Positions 1 through 6,462 of a stretch of 8,923 nucleotides of DNA are shown one piece after another (position 1 is the first letter of the stretch; each line of letters begins with the position of its first letter). The DNA comes from DASZMJ01 sp035551935 (lineage in GTDB: Bacteria; Planctomycetota; Planctomycetia; Isosphaerales; Isosphaeraceae). Made by a program: the position numbers and the translations under genes. The stretch spans positions 1-8,923 of the forward strand of contig DASZMJ010000083.1 of NCBI GenBank assembly GCA_035551935.1. The letters run 5' to 3'. The notes under the pieces are model-generated. The model was not told the DNA's origin, did no database searches, and worked only from the letters and a program-made list of their open reading frames with translations.

Positions 1-44
1 TTCTTCTTTTCCTCTCTACTCTGTGCCCTCTGTGGCAGGCTTCT
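1..44. other. Intergenic stretch downstream of the M28 gene, repeat-like
   Basis: This short pyrimidine-rich stretch on the plus strand lies just past the stop codon of the M28 enzyme gene. On the minus strand it reads as purine-rich sequence containing 'gccacagagggcacagag'. That resembles the low-complexity 'accacagagg..cacagag' repeats found between genes in several large bacterial genomes, planctomycetes among them; this resemblance is from memory and was not tested. No gene and no hairpin-plus-T-run terminator is visible. The neighbouring gene on the left is outside the window. Confidence 0.3.
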
Positions 45-1067
45 TCATTTCTTCTTCGATCCCCGTTTGGGCAGGGAGAGCCAGGCGGTGAGGACGCGGC
101 CGACGCGCTCGAGGCTGTCGGGGGAGCAGTTCTCGGGGAGGTCCTGGGTGGTGTGCCAGTGGGGGTACTCGAAGTCGATGAGGTCGATGGTCGGGATGCT
201 GGCGATGTTGTTCAAGGGGAGGTGGTCGTCGGAGACCTCGACGCCGACCTCGGGCCGGAAGGCCGGCTCCTCGAGGTCGGCGGCGACCTGCCAGACCTCC
301 TGCACCAGCCCCCGGGCGAAGGTCAGGCTGTAGGGCTCCTGCCGGAGGGCGACGTTGCGGCCGCCGATCATGTCGAGGAGGATGCCGGCGGAGTACCGGT
401 ACTTGGCCTTGCCCGACTTGCGGTCGGCGACATAGGCGCGGGCGAAGTGCTTCGAGCCGAGGAAGTAGAAGTTCAGGTCGGCGTGGCGGCCGTAGACGAG
501 CTCCTCGCCGTCGAAGAGGACGAGGTCGACGCCCCAGGTGGTCTCGAGCGTGTCGAGGTGGTTGGCGATCTCCATCAACAGCGCCACGCCCGAGGCGCAG
601 TCGTTGGCGCCGAGGAACGGGACCTGGCTCCGCTTCGGCTCGTCGTCCATGTCGGCGAACGGTCGGGTGTCGTAGTGGGCGGCGATCAGGACGCGGTTGG
701 TGCGCTCGGGGTGCCACGAGCCGATGACGTTGGCCAATTCGACGCGCCGGCCGGTCGACGGGTCGCGGGCGGGGAAGTCCTGCTCGCGGACCTTCGCCCC
801 CCTGGCCTTGAAGTGGTCGACGACCAGCTTCCGCTGGCGCCCGTTGGCCTTCGAGCCGGCGGGCCTGGGGCCGATGTCGCAGATCTCCTTGAGGTAGCCG
901 AAGGCCCGCTCGCCGTTGATCGGCGCCGGCTTCGGGGCCCTCGCCTCGGCCCCCATGGTCGACCTCACGTACCGCACCAGACCGAACCCCGCCCCGGTCG
1001 CGACGAGCACGGCCGCGGCCGCCACCCCCGCCCTCGACCACCCCTTGCGTCGCGCTTCCGGTGTCAT
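45..1067 (-). CDS. Membrane-anchored M28-family zinc enzyme, glutaminyl-peptide cyclotransferase-like
   Basis: The protein is 340 aa. The start at 1067 is chosen because GGAGGGGGG precedes the ATG closely and the hydrophobic anchor follows; an upstream in-frame extension consists only of translated repeat sequence. Residues about 13-33 form one hydrophobic segment (uncleaved anchor or signal peptide), so the catalytic domain should lie outside the cytoplasmic membrane. The M28 fold residues are visible in order: HYDT (H131, D133), GANDCASG (D156), FDGEE (E188, E189), LLDMIGG (D232), SDDHLP (D280/D281) and HWHTTQD (W304, H305). In animal-type glutaminyl cyclases the matching residues are the zinc ligands Asp/Glu/His, the catalytic Glu, two active-site Asp and the Trp before the His ligand. 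All are present here, which favours glutaminyl cyclase (N-terminal pyroglutamate formation) over a plain aminopeptidase. Those aminopeptidases usually have two zinc ions and a different ligand set. The M28 family call is firm; the precise reaction is inferred. It is transcribed alone, away from the SctQ-like genes. Confidence 0.9.
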   Translation of the reverse strand: MTPEARRKGWSRAGVAAAAVLVATGAGFGLVRYVRSTMGAEARAPKPAPINGERAFGYLKEICDIGPRPAGSKANGRQRKLVVDHFKARGAKVREQDFPARDPSTGRRVELANVIGSWHPERTNRVLIAAHYDTRPFADMDDEPKRSQVPFLGANDCASGVALLMEIANHLDTLETTWGVDLVLFDGEELVYGRHADLNFYFLGSKHFARAYVADRKSGKAKYRYSAGILLDMIGGRNVALRQEPYSLTFARGLVQEVWQVAADLEEPAFRPEVGVEVSDDHLPLNNIASIPTIDLIDFEYPHWHTTQDLPENCSPDSLERVGRVLTAWLSLPKRGSKKK

Positions 1068-1777
1068 CCCCCCCTCCCCTCGGCTCGACTCGCGCGCCTC
1101 CCCGCCTCGACCCCACCCTAGCAAAACCCCGACCCCCTGCCCATTCCGAACCCCCGCTCCTCGCCCCTGGAGAGAGACGTCCGGGACCCCCTCCCGCTTC
1201 GCCCGTCCTCCCGGGGCATCCCGAACCAAACCGCACGGTGGGTTCGTTCGGCGCGCCGGGGTCGGGGGCCAGGGGCCGGGGGTCGTTGGGTTCGTTCGGC
1301 GCGCGGTGGGTTCGTTTCGCGCCGCGGCACCAACCTCCAAACCCCCAGGATCCAGACCGCATTCTCCTCAAAGTCTCTCCAAGCTCCCCATCTTTGGGTT
1401 CGTTTGCGGCGACGAGGGCCCGAAGTGGGTTCGTTTCGCGCCGGCGCGGGGCCCGAAGTGGGTTCGTTTCGCGCCGATCGGGCGCGCCGTGGGTTCGTTT
1501 CGCGCGGCGACGGCCATGCCTCCCACCCCCCGGCCCCTCCCGGGTTGTGAACAATACCGGACGGCCGGCTCGAACGGATTCGGGCGATGGACGACCGGCA
1601 TCAAGTCCCAGAGGCTCCCCGCGCGCAGTCCGCCCCTCCCGCGAGGGACGCTATCTCTTCAGTTGGAATCCGTGCCCGAAACCGGCGGGGATTCCGGCCG
1701 GCCGGGTCGTTTTCTCGGGGGCGCGCCGTAAGGTCGGGGGATCGGCTATGATGGATGGGGTCGAGGGGGATCGACAC
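1068..1777. other. Gene-free 710-bp intergenic region between divergent genes
   Basis: This region separates the divergently transcribed M28 gene and the SctQ-associated gene. Open frames cross it on both strands, but they have repetitive, low-complexity translations (runs such as ETNP, NEPT, KRTH), no convincing start signals and no recognisable domains, so I do not call a gene. It holds the repeat array at 1239-1506 and presumably the promoters of both flanking genes. The only -10-like hexamer I see for the plus-strand gene is TATGAT at 1746-1751, without a convincing -35 box. Confidence 0.6.
1239..1506 (+). repeat. Seven same-orientation copies of a 17-19 bp TGGGTTCGTT motif
   Basis: Copies begin at 1239, 1287, 1307, 1395, 1426, 1459 and 1490. 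The core is TGGGTTCGTTTCGCGCC in copies 3, 5 and 6. Copies 1 and 2 read TGGGTTCGTTCGGCGCGC; copies 4 and 7 diverge in the last bases. All point the same way. Spacing is uneven at first (48, 20, 88) and then near-regular (31, 33, 31). Positions 1416-1443 and 1449-1476 are identical over 28 bp at a 33-bp offset, which indicates recent tandem duplication. The AT-containing core stands out against GC-rich surroundings. On the minus strand the core (AAACGAACCCA) translates as KRT, NEP or TNP by frame, explaining the repetitive open frames here. The function is unknown: it could be a protein-binding array, a remnant of repeat expansion, or a dispersed genomic repeat. Confidence 0.8.
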
Positions 1778-2701
1778 ATGGCGCGGGAACGGCCGACGAC
1801 CGCCGATCGGGCGCTGGTGAGGGCGTCGGGGGTCTGGGGACGCGCGGGGTGGATCGAGGCGCGCGCACGACTGGCGACGGAGTGGCGGGAGAGGATCGGG
1901 GCGATCGTCGCGGGGCCGGACGGGGCGCGCGAGGCCCTCCGCGACGAGCATGCGGCCTGGGCGCGGCCGGACCTGGCGCGGATCGACCCGTCCTGGTTCG
2001 AGCGGGCGTTGCGCGAGGAGTCGACGGCGGTCCGGCGCGCGGTCGTGGCGCGACTGCCGGCGGCGTTCCGGGGGGCCTTGATGGGTTCGCTCGGCCTGAA
2101 GGACGAGGACCTGGAGTCCGATCGGCCGCCGCACGAGGGGGCGCTGGCGACGGCGATGGCGCTGTGGTCGGAGCGGCTGGTGGGGGGGCCGTCGGCGACG
2201 GACGAGGATGCGGGGGTGGTCCGGGCGATCGCGCGACACGACCGGAGGGGGCGGTACAAGGTGCTCCACCTGGCGGGCCTGGCGAAGCTGGCGTATGCGC
2301 TCGGGATGCTGGAACTGGGGGACGCGGGGGCCTTGCGGCCGAGGGACCGGGAGCGGGTCGAGCACTTCCGGGGCGTCTGGGGCGACACCGACACGCCGCT
2401 CGGGCACGTCGCGCGCGACGACCTCGCCGCGGGCCGTCGCGACGGCCTGCGCGGGCTGCCCCACTTGGGGCTGGTCACGATCGGTCGGCTGCTCGGCGAC
2501 GTCGAGCCGATGCGGGCGCGTTGGGCGTTGCAGCACCTGCCCTACTCGGTCGCCCGCCAGGCGCGGGCCTGGATGACGTTGCCGGTGACGCTCGTCCCCG
2601 CGCGGGCCTTGCTGGCCTGGGAAGGCCGCGTGCTCGACGTCGCGCTCGATCGGCTCGACGCCGAGTCGCGGCCTCCGGGCGACCCGGGAGGTGGGCCATG
2701 A
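1778..2701 (+). CDS. Unrecognised protein with FliG/ARM-like segments, coupled to the SctQ-like gene
   Basis: The protein is 307 aa. The start at 1778 is chosen because GAGGGGGA (1763-1770) lies seven bases upstream; in-frame ATGs at 1748 and 1751 are alternatives that would add about ten residues. It has no signal peptide and no membrane segment, so it is probably cytoplasmic, and it is rich in Arg, Ala and Leu with a predicted helical look. Two segments resemble each other: about 70-105 (FERALREESTAVRRAVVARL, then a Pro) and about 231-268 (LGDVEPMRARWALQHLPYS). Both follow the pattern acidic patch, Val/Met-Arg, hydrophobic helix, Leu-Pro, Ala-rich helix. That pattern recalls the ARM-type repeats of flagellar FliG, which bind FliM. 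The gene's last four bases overlap the next start (ATGA), implying translational coupling to the SctQ-like gene. By context it could be a FliG-like or SctK-like adaptor of a type III apparatus. That role is inference from position and weak pattern similarity; I do not recognise the family outright. Confidence 0.8.
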   Translation: MARERPTTADRALVRASGVWGRAGWIEARARLATEWRERIGAIVAGPDGAREALRDEHAAWARPDLARIDPSWFERALREESTAVRRAVVARLPAAFRGALMGSLGLKDEDLESDRPPHEGALATAMALWSERLVGGPSATDEDAGVVRAIARHDRRGRYKVLHLAGLAKLAYALGMLELGDAGALRPRDRERVEHFRGVWGDTDTPLGHVARDDLAAGRRDGLRGLPHLGLVTIGRLLGDVEPMRARWALQHLPYSVARQARAWMTLPVTLVPARALLAWEGRVLDVALDRLDAESRPPGDPGGGP

Positions 2702-3849
2702 CCGCCGAATCCGGCCCGCTGGACGGCCTGCCCCGGGTCGTGGCCCGACAGGTCGAGCTGGCCCGTGCCCTGAGTCGAATGGAGGGCCGTGGGGTGGCCT
2801 TCCTCGACTGGCTCGGGGAGGCGTTGGGGACGCCGTTCGGGCTCGGCACGCCCGAAATCTCGTGGCGGGCGGCGGGGTTGAGGAGGCCGGGGGCGATCGC
2901 GCAACTGGCATGGCCGAGGAAGGCGACGCGGGTCGGCCTGGGGGTCGAGAATGCACCGGCGCACGCGGTCGTCGACCGCCTGCTCGGCTTCGACCGCCTG
3001 CCGGCCGAGGGCCGGCTCCAGATCAGCCCGGTCGAGTGGGGCATCCTCGCGTTCGTCCTGGCCGAGTCGCTGGCGCGGCTCGGCGACACGCCCGGCGCAC
3101 TCGGCCCCTGGGACCTGGTCGTCGACCGCGTCGGCCCCGAGGCGTTCGACCCGTCCGGGCTGGGGGACATCGTCACGGTCCGCTGGCCCTCGAAGGTCGG
3201 CGCGGTCGCCGGCTCGGTCCGGCTCTGGCTGCCCGCGACGCTCGCCGCCGATTGGCTCGCGGCCGTTCCCGAAGCCCGGCCGGCGCTCGACCCGGCCGAA
3301 TTGTCCGGCCGGTTCGGCGACCTCGTCGGCAACTGGCACGCGGAGGCGGGGACGGTCGTCCTGCCGCGCGGCCTGGCGCGGCTGCGGGTCGGCTCGGTCC
3401 TGCCGCTCGACCCGGCCCGACTCTCCGGCAGCCCGAGGAACCCGACCGGCGCCGTCGAGCTGGCCCTCCGCGACCCCGAGGGCCGATCGAGCTTCCCCGC
3501 CGTCCCCGTCGCCGACTCCGCCGGCGCCCGATTACGACTGACCGGCGCGTTCCGCCGCGACCGCCCGACCCGAGAGGCCATCGCCGTGAGCACGATCCCC
3601 AACGAACCTTCGCCCCCGACACCCCCCGCGCCGCCGACCGACGTGCCGGTGACCTTGACCGTCGAGCTCGGCCGGATCAACCTCCCGTTGCGACGCCTGG
3701 CCGAGCTGCGGCCCGGCGACGTCGTCGAGCTCGGCCGCCACGCCCGCGAGCCCGTCGAGCTGACCTCCGGCGGCCGGCTCGTCGCCCGAGGCGAGCTCGT
3801 CCAGGTCGACACCGAGCTGGGCGTCCGGATCACCGGCATCTTCCTCTGA
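2698..3849 (+). CDS. sctQ: SctQ (YscQ/HrcQ/SpaO)-like type III secretion C-ring protein with C-terminal SpoA domain
   Basis: The protein is 383 aa, within the usual range for SctQ. The ATG overlaps the upstream stop codon (ATGA). Residues about 315-382 form a SpoA/FliN-type domain: VPVTLTVELGRINLPLRRLA, then LRPGDVVELG, a basic turn, LVARGELVQV and GVRITGIF. This is the standard FliN/SctQ order of strand, short helix, 'GDVVEL' strand, 'GEL' strand and 'RI' strand. Upstream, residues about 90-127 (VVDRLLGFDRLP, then a segment ending SPVEWGILAFVLAESLARLG) match the FliM/SctQ middle-region pattern. Residues about 221-292 may be a first, diverged SpoA domain. A Pro-rich linker (about 301-313) separates it from the last domain. 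SctQ proteins build the cytoplasmic ring or sorting-platform pods that recruit the SctL-SctN ATPase. No other type III genes are seen in the window, so the rest of the apparatus, if any, is elsewhere. A FliM/FliN fusion of a flagellum is the main alternative. Confidence 0.8.
   Translation: MTAESGPLDGLPRVVARQVELARALSRMEGRGVAFLDWLGEALGTPFGLGTPEISWRAAGLRRPGAIAQLAWPRKATRVGLGVENAPAHAVVDRLLGFDRLPAEGRLQISPVEWGILAFVLAESLARLGDTPGALGPWDLVVDRVGPEAFDPSGLGDIVTVRWPSKVGAVAGSVRLWLPATLAADWLAAVPEARPALDPAELSGRFGDLVGNWHAEAGTVVLPRGLARLRVGSVLPLDPARLSGSPRNPTGAVELALRDPEGRSSFPAVPVADSAGARLRLTGAFRRDRPTREAIAVSTIPNEPSPPTPPAPPTDVPVTLTVELGRINLPLRRLAELRPGDVVELGRHAREPVELTSGGRLVARGELVQVDTELGVRITGIFL
3586..3849 (+). CDS. Possible internally initiated SctQ-C (SpoA-only) product
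   Basis: An in-frame GTG at 3586 (codon 297 of the SctQ-like protein) follows GAGAGG at 3572-3577 with eight bases between. Initiation here would give an 87-residue protein made of the Pro-rich linker and the whole terminal SpoA domain. Internal translation of a SpoA-only SctQ-C is established for Yersinia YscQ, Salmonella SpaO and Shigella Spa33, where SctQ and SctQ-C assemble together. The placement at the linker just before the last SpoA domain matches those cases. GTG codons and purine-rich hexamers also occur by chance in such GC-rich DNA, so this remains a candidate. Confidence 0.4.
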   Translation: MSTIPNEPSPPTPPAPPTDVPVTLTVELGRINLPLRRLAELRPGDVVELGRHAREPVELTSGGRLVARGELVQVDTELGVRITGIFL

Positions 3850-3856
3850 TCGGCGA

Positions 3857-4324
3857 TCAGGGCGACGGCTTGGCCCTGGCCGACGTGTGGTCGTGGACGA
3901 TCTTCCAGCCCTCGGGGAACTTGCGGAGGATCAGGGTGAAGAGGCCGCCGGGCCTGGAGCCGTCGGGGAGGGTCAGCTCCCAGCGGGCTCGGGCGAAGGC
4001 GGCGTCGGGGCCGAGGGGCTCGATCTCCAGGTCGCGGAACGCGAGCTTCCCCATCGCGCGGCCCTCGGCCTTGTAGCTCTTGTGGTAGCGGTCGCGCATC
4101 GCCTCCCAGCCCTCGAAGCGGTCGCCGCCGGACTGGAAGACGACCTTGGGCGACTTCCAGTAGCCATCGAGGAAGGCGTCGAGGTCCCCCTTGTTCCAGT
4201 CGGCGACCTGCTTGTCGAGCACCGCGCGGATCGCACCTTTCTCGTCCTCCTTCGCCAGTCCACGGCCGGCGACGAGTCCGGCGGCGACGAGGACGAGGGC
4301 GATTCCCCAGGGTTTCGGCCGCAT
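3857..4324 (-). CDS. Secreted DUF4440/SnoaL-like (NTF2-fold) protein
   Basis: The protein is 155 aa. The start at 4324 is supported by AAGGAGG (4332-4338 on the plus-strand numbering) seven bases upstream and by the signal peptide that begins right there; an upstream in-frame extension runs into repeat sequence and is rejected. Residues 1-24 are a signal peptide (MRPKPWG, hydrophobic core, then GLA before K25), so the protein is likely exported. Residues about 30-150 fit the DUF4440/SnoaL-like NTF2 fold: an N-terminal helix (AIRAVLDKQVADWNKGDLDA), FLDGYW, a central GWEAMRDRYHKSY helix, paired strands with LEIEPLGPDAAFARARWEL, and a closing strand LRKFPEGWKIVHDHTSA. These domains occur in ketosteroid-isomerase-like enzymes and in small binding proteins; no catalytic assignment can be made. 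It converges on the SctQ-like gene with seven bases between stop codons and is divergent from the ABC operon. Confidence 0.88.
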   Translation of the reverse strand: MRPKPWGIALVLVAAGLVAGRGLAKEDEKGAIRAVLDKQVADWNKGDLDAFLDGYWKSPKVVFQSGGDRFEGWEAMRDRYHKSYKAEGRAMGKLAFRDLEIEPLGPDAAFARARWELTLPDGSRPGGLFTLILRKFPEGWKIVHDHTSARAKPSP

Positions 4325-4360
4325 GGTCGGTCCTCCTTCACAAGATCTTGGGATCGCCTC

Positions 4361-4366
4361 GTTATA
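4361..4366 (-). promoter_or_regulatory. Candidate -10 box (TATAAC) for the DUF4440 gene
   Basis: On the minus strand TATAAC lies about 37 bases upstream of the ATG, leaving room for a short leader containing the AAGGAGG site. It matches five of six bases of the sigma-70 -10 consensus. No good -35 box sits at the usual distance (the region reads AGAAAA or similar), so confidence is low. Confidence 0.3.
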
Positions 4367-4394
4367 CACGATCCGCGGCGCGTTTTTCTTCCGG

Positions 4395-4473
4395 AGCAGG
4401 CACGCTCCGCGTGCCGTCCGCCGACACACAAGATCACGGACGGAAGGCGGACGGCACGCGGAGCGTGCCTGCT
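4395..4473. repeat. Perfect 28-bp inverted repeat with nested hairpins (REP/BIME-like)
   Basis: The left arm (4395-4422) and right arm (4446-4473) are perfect reverse complements over 28 bp around a 23-base loop. Each arm carries its own small palindrome, GGCACGC-TCC-GCGTGCC (4399-4415 and the mirror copy). It lies between the divergent DUF4440 and ABC genes. On neither strand is it followed by a T-run, so it is not an ordinary terminator. The architecture resembles paired REP elements (BIMEs) and the element at 7307-7375. Similar GC-rich palindromes are common between planctomycete genes, which I state from memory. Confidence 0.85.
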
Positions 4474-4521
4474 ACGGGGGTCGATCGCGCGATCTCGGCT
4501 CGGTTTTCTGGACCGGGTTGT

Positions 4522-4527
4522 TACAAT
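4522..4527 (+). promoter_or_regulatory. Candidate -10 box (TACAAT) for the ABC exporter operon
   Basis: TACAAT, preceded by another T (TTACAAT), lies about 35 bases upstream of the ATPase ATG and downstream of the inverted repeat. It matches five of six bases of the -10 consensus in an otherwise GC-rich region. No convincing -35 hexamer is present at 16-18 bases upstream, so it is only a candidate. Confidence 0.3.
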
Positions 4528-4562
4528 GGTTGCGGCCCATTTCGAGGGAGCGGGGCGGCGCG

Positions 4563-5558
4563 ATGCCGATCATCGAGGCGGATGGCCTGACGAAGACGTA
4601 CCGGGTCTTCCAGAAGCGCGAGGGCGTCCTCGGCGCGCTGCGGGGTCTGTACAGGCGCGAGCACCGCGAGGTGCGCGCCGTCGACGGCATCCGTTTCACG
4701 ATCGAGCCGGGCGAGATGGTCGCCTTCCTCGGCCCCAACGGGGCGGGCAAGACGACCACGCTCAAGATGCTCGCGGGGCTGATCTACCCGACCAGCGGCG
4801 GCGCGCGCGTCCTCGGGTTCACCCCCTGGGAGCGCGCCGACGCCTTCCGGCGGCGGTTCGCGCTCGTGATGGGGCAGAAGAACCAATTGTGGTGGGACCT
4901 CCCCGCCGCCGACAGCTTCCAGCTCCATCGCGAGATCTACTCGCTGCCCGTCGCCGAGTTCGAGCGCACCCTCGGCGAATTGACGGAATTGCTCGGCGTC
5001 GCCAACCTCACGCGGCAGGCCGTGCGCGAGCTGTCCCTCGGCGAGCGGATGAAGATGGAGCTGATCGCCGCGTTGCTCCACCGGCCGGAATTGCTCCTGC
5101 TCGACGAGCCGACGATCGGCCTCGACGTGGTGGCGCAGGTGGCGATCCAGAAGTGCCTGCGCGAGTATCACGCGCAGCGCGGCGTGACGATGCTCCTGAC
5201 GAGCCACTACATGCGCGACGTCGAGGCGCTCTGCCAGCGGGTGATCGTCATCAACCACGGCGTGCTCGTCTACGACGGCGAGCTCGCCCGGATCGTCGAG
5301 CGGTTCGGCGACGCCAAGCTCGTGAAGCTCGACTTCGCCGACGGCCAGGACCTCGACGACCTCGACCGCTACGGCGAGGTCGTCCGCCGCGAGGGGCCGT
5401 CGGCGGACCTGAAGGTCGGCCGCACGCGGGTCGCCGAGGTCCTCGGCGCGATCCTCGACCGCTACGCCGTCGTCGACGTGGCGGTGCAGGACCCGCCGCT
5501 CGAGGAGGTCATCGCCCGCGTCTTCAAGGAGGCCCGCGCCGACCATGACGCCGCCTGA
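4563..5558 (+). CDS. ABC-2 type transporter ATP-binding protein
   Basis: The protein is 331 aa. The start at 4563 is the only ATG at the head of the ABC domain; GAGGGAG (4544-4550) lies twelve bases upstream, somewhat far. Motifs in order: Walker A GPNGAGKT (57-64), Q-loop Q105 in MGQKNQLWWDLP, signature LSLGE (157-161, a variant of LSGGQ), Walker B LLLLDEP (D181, E182), D-loop GLDVV and H-loop H215 in TSHYMRDVE. A stretch of about 25 residues between the N-terminal KTY and Walker A, plus the 'NQLWWDLPAADSF' region, fits the ATPases paired with DUF990/ABC2_membrane_6 permeases (COG4586 group). A C-terminal extension of about 85 residues may contact the permeases or regulate the ATPase. It powers export through the two downstream permeases. 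The gene overlaps the next by 14 bases. Confidence 0.93.
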   Translation: MPIIEADGLTKTYRVFQKREGVLGALRGLYRREHREVRAVDGIRFTIEPGEMVAFLGPNGAGKTTTLKMLAGLIYPTSGGARVLGFTPWERADAFRRRFALVMGQKNQLWWDLPAADSFQLHREIYSLPVAEFERTLGELTELLGVANLTRQAVRELSLGERMKMELIAALLHRPELLLLDEPTIGLDVVAQVAIQKCLREYHAQRGVTMLLTSHYMRDVEALCQRVIVINHGVLVYDGELARIVERFGDAKLVKLDFADGQDLDDLDRYGEVVRREGPSADLKVGRTRVAEVLGAILDRYAVVDVAVQDPPLEEVIARVFKEARADHDAA

Positions 5559-6459
5559 GGCCGAGACGATCGCCGGGCCGGTCGCGACGGCCGTCGCCGC
5601 GACGCCGACGAGCTTGCCCGCGCCGGGGCCGTGGGCTCGGGCGCGGAAGTACTACAAGATCTTCCGCGTCACGCTCGTCGAGCGGATGACGTACCGCGCC
5701 GACTTCCTGTTCAGCACCTTCCTCCGCTTCCTGCCGATGCTGACGACCATCCTCCTCTGGGACGCCATCTATGCCGGCTCCGCCGCCGCCCGCCGTCCCG
5801 TCCCCGGCGGCTTCACCAGGGAGCAGACGATTGCCTATTTATTACTGGTGAACATCAGCCGGATGTTCTCGAGCATGCCCGGCCTGGCCGGCGGCGTGGC
5901 GCGCGACATCCGCGAGGGGACGATCAAGAAGTACCTGATCCAACCCGTGGACATGATCTCGTACCTGCTCTCGTACCGGGCGGCCCACAAGGTCGCTTAT
6001 ATCATCTCGTCGTTCGTCCCTTACGCCGTCCTCTTCTTCATCTGCCGCCGGTTCTTCTACGGGGCGTTGCCCACCGACGCGGGGACGTGGCTGGCGTACC
6101 TGGCGGCGCTGGTGCTGGCGTTCCTGGTGGGGTTCTTCTTCGAGGCGAGCGTCGGGATGGTGGGGTTCTGGTTCCTGGAAGTGACGTCGCTGCTCTACAT
6201 CGTGATGAGCCTGAACTTCTTCATCTCCGGCCACATGCTGCCGCTCGACATGCTCCCGAGGCCGTGGTCGACGCTCCTGAAGTGGCTGCCGTTCCAGTAC
6301 ATGGCGTATTTCCCGGCGGTGGTCCTGTTGGGGAAGGTCCAGGGGCGCGAATTGATCTTCGAGCTGCTGCGCGAGGCGGCCTGGGTGGTCGCGTTCGCCT
6401 TGCTCTGCCGCTGGCTCTTCCGCCGCGGATTGCGGCGCTACAGCGCGTTCGGGGGCTGA
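5545..6459 (+). CDS. ABC-2 type transporter permease, first subunit (COG4587-like)
   Basis: The protein is 304 aa. AAGGAGG (5526-5532), inside the end of the ATPase gene, precedes the ATG at 5545. An N-terminal soluble Ala/Pro-rich tail (about 1-30) is followed by about six membrane segments, roughly at 55-76, 95-113, 150-168, 182-203, 206-232 and 280-296. The cytoplasmic loop DIREGTIKKYLIQPVDMISY (121-140) is the conserved 'G.I..yLl.P.d' coupling region of this permease family and has a partner in the second permease. It should form a heterodimeric export channel with that protein in the cytoplasmic membrane. The substrate cannot be told from the sequence. Confidence 0.88.
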   Translation: MTPPEAETIAGPVATAVAATPTSLPAPGPWARARKYYKIFRVTLVERMTYRADFLFSTFLRFLPMLTTILLWDAIYAGSAAARRPVPGGFTREQTIAYLLLVNISRMFSSMPGLAGGVARDIREGTIKKYLIQPVDMISYLLSYRAAHKVAYIISSFVPYAVLFFICRRFFYGALPTDAGTWLAYLAALVLAFLVGFFFEASVGMVGFWFLEVTSLLYIVMSLNFFISGHMLPLDMLPRPWSTLLKWLPFQYMAYFPAVVLLGKVQGRELIFELLREAAWVVAFALLCRWLFRRGLRRYSAFGG

Positions 6460-6462
6460 ACG

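Noticed and set aside
1068..1340. N-terminal extension of the M28 gene by 91 codons
   Set aside because: The extension is translated repeat sequence (NEPT, TNP) and the internal ATG at 1067 has a strong ribosome-binding site followed by the membrane anchor.
1239..1506. CRISPR array
   Set aside because: Repeats are only 17-19 bp and degenerate, spacing ranges from 20 to 88 bp, spacers are repeat-like, and no cas gene is present.
1601..2956. A 451-codon minus-strand open frame opposite the SctQ partner gene
   Set aside because: Pro/Arg-rich composition without domains; the plus-strand gene has a good ribosome-binding site and a coupled neighbour, so this is a shadow.
3173..3622. Minus-strand 149-codon open frame within the SctQ-like gene
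   Set aside because: Almost entirely Arg, Gly, Ser and Pro, typical of an antisense frame in GC-rich DNA.
4325..4429. 35-codon upstream extension of the DUF4440 gene
   Set aside because: It reads through the leader and into the inverted repeat; the ATG at 4324 has AAGGAGG and is followed at once by a signal peptide.
4395..4473. Intrinsic transcription terminator
   Set aside because: The stem lies upstream of both divergent genes and no T-run follows it on either strand. The nearby TTTTT at 4383-4387 lies before the stem on the plus strand.
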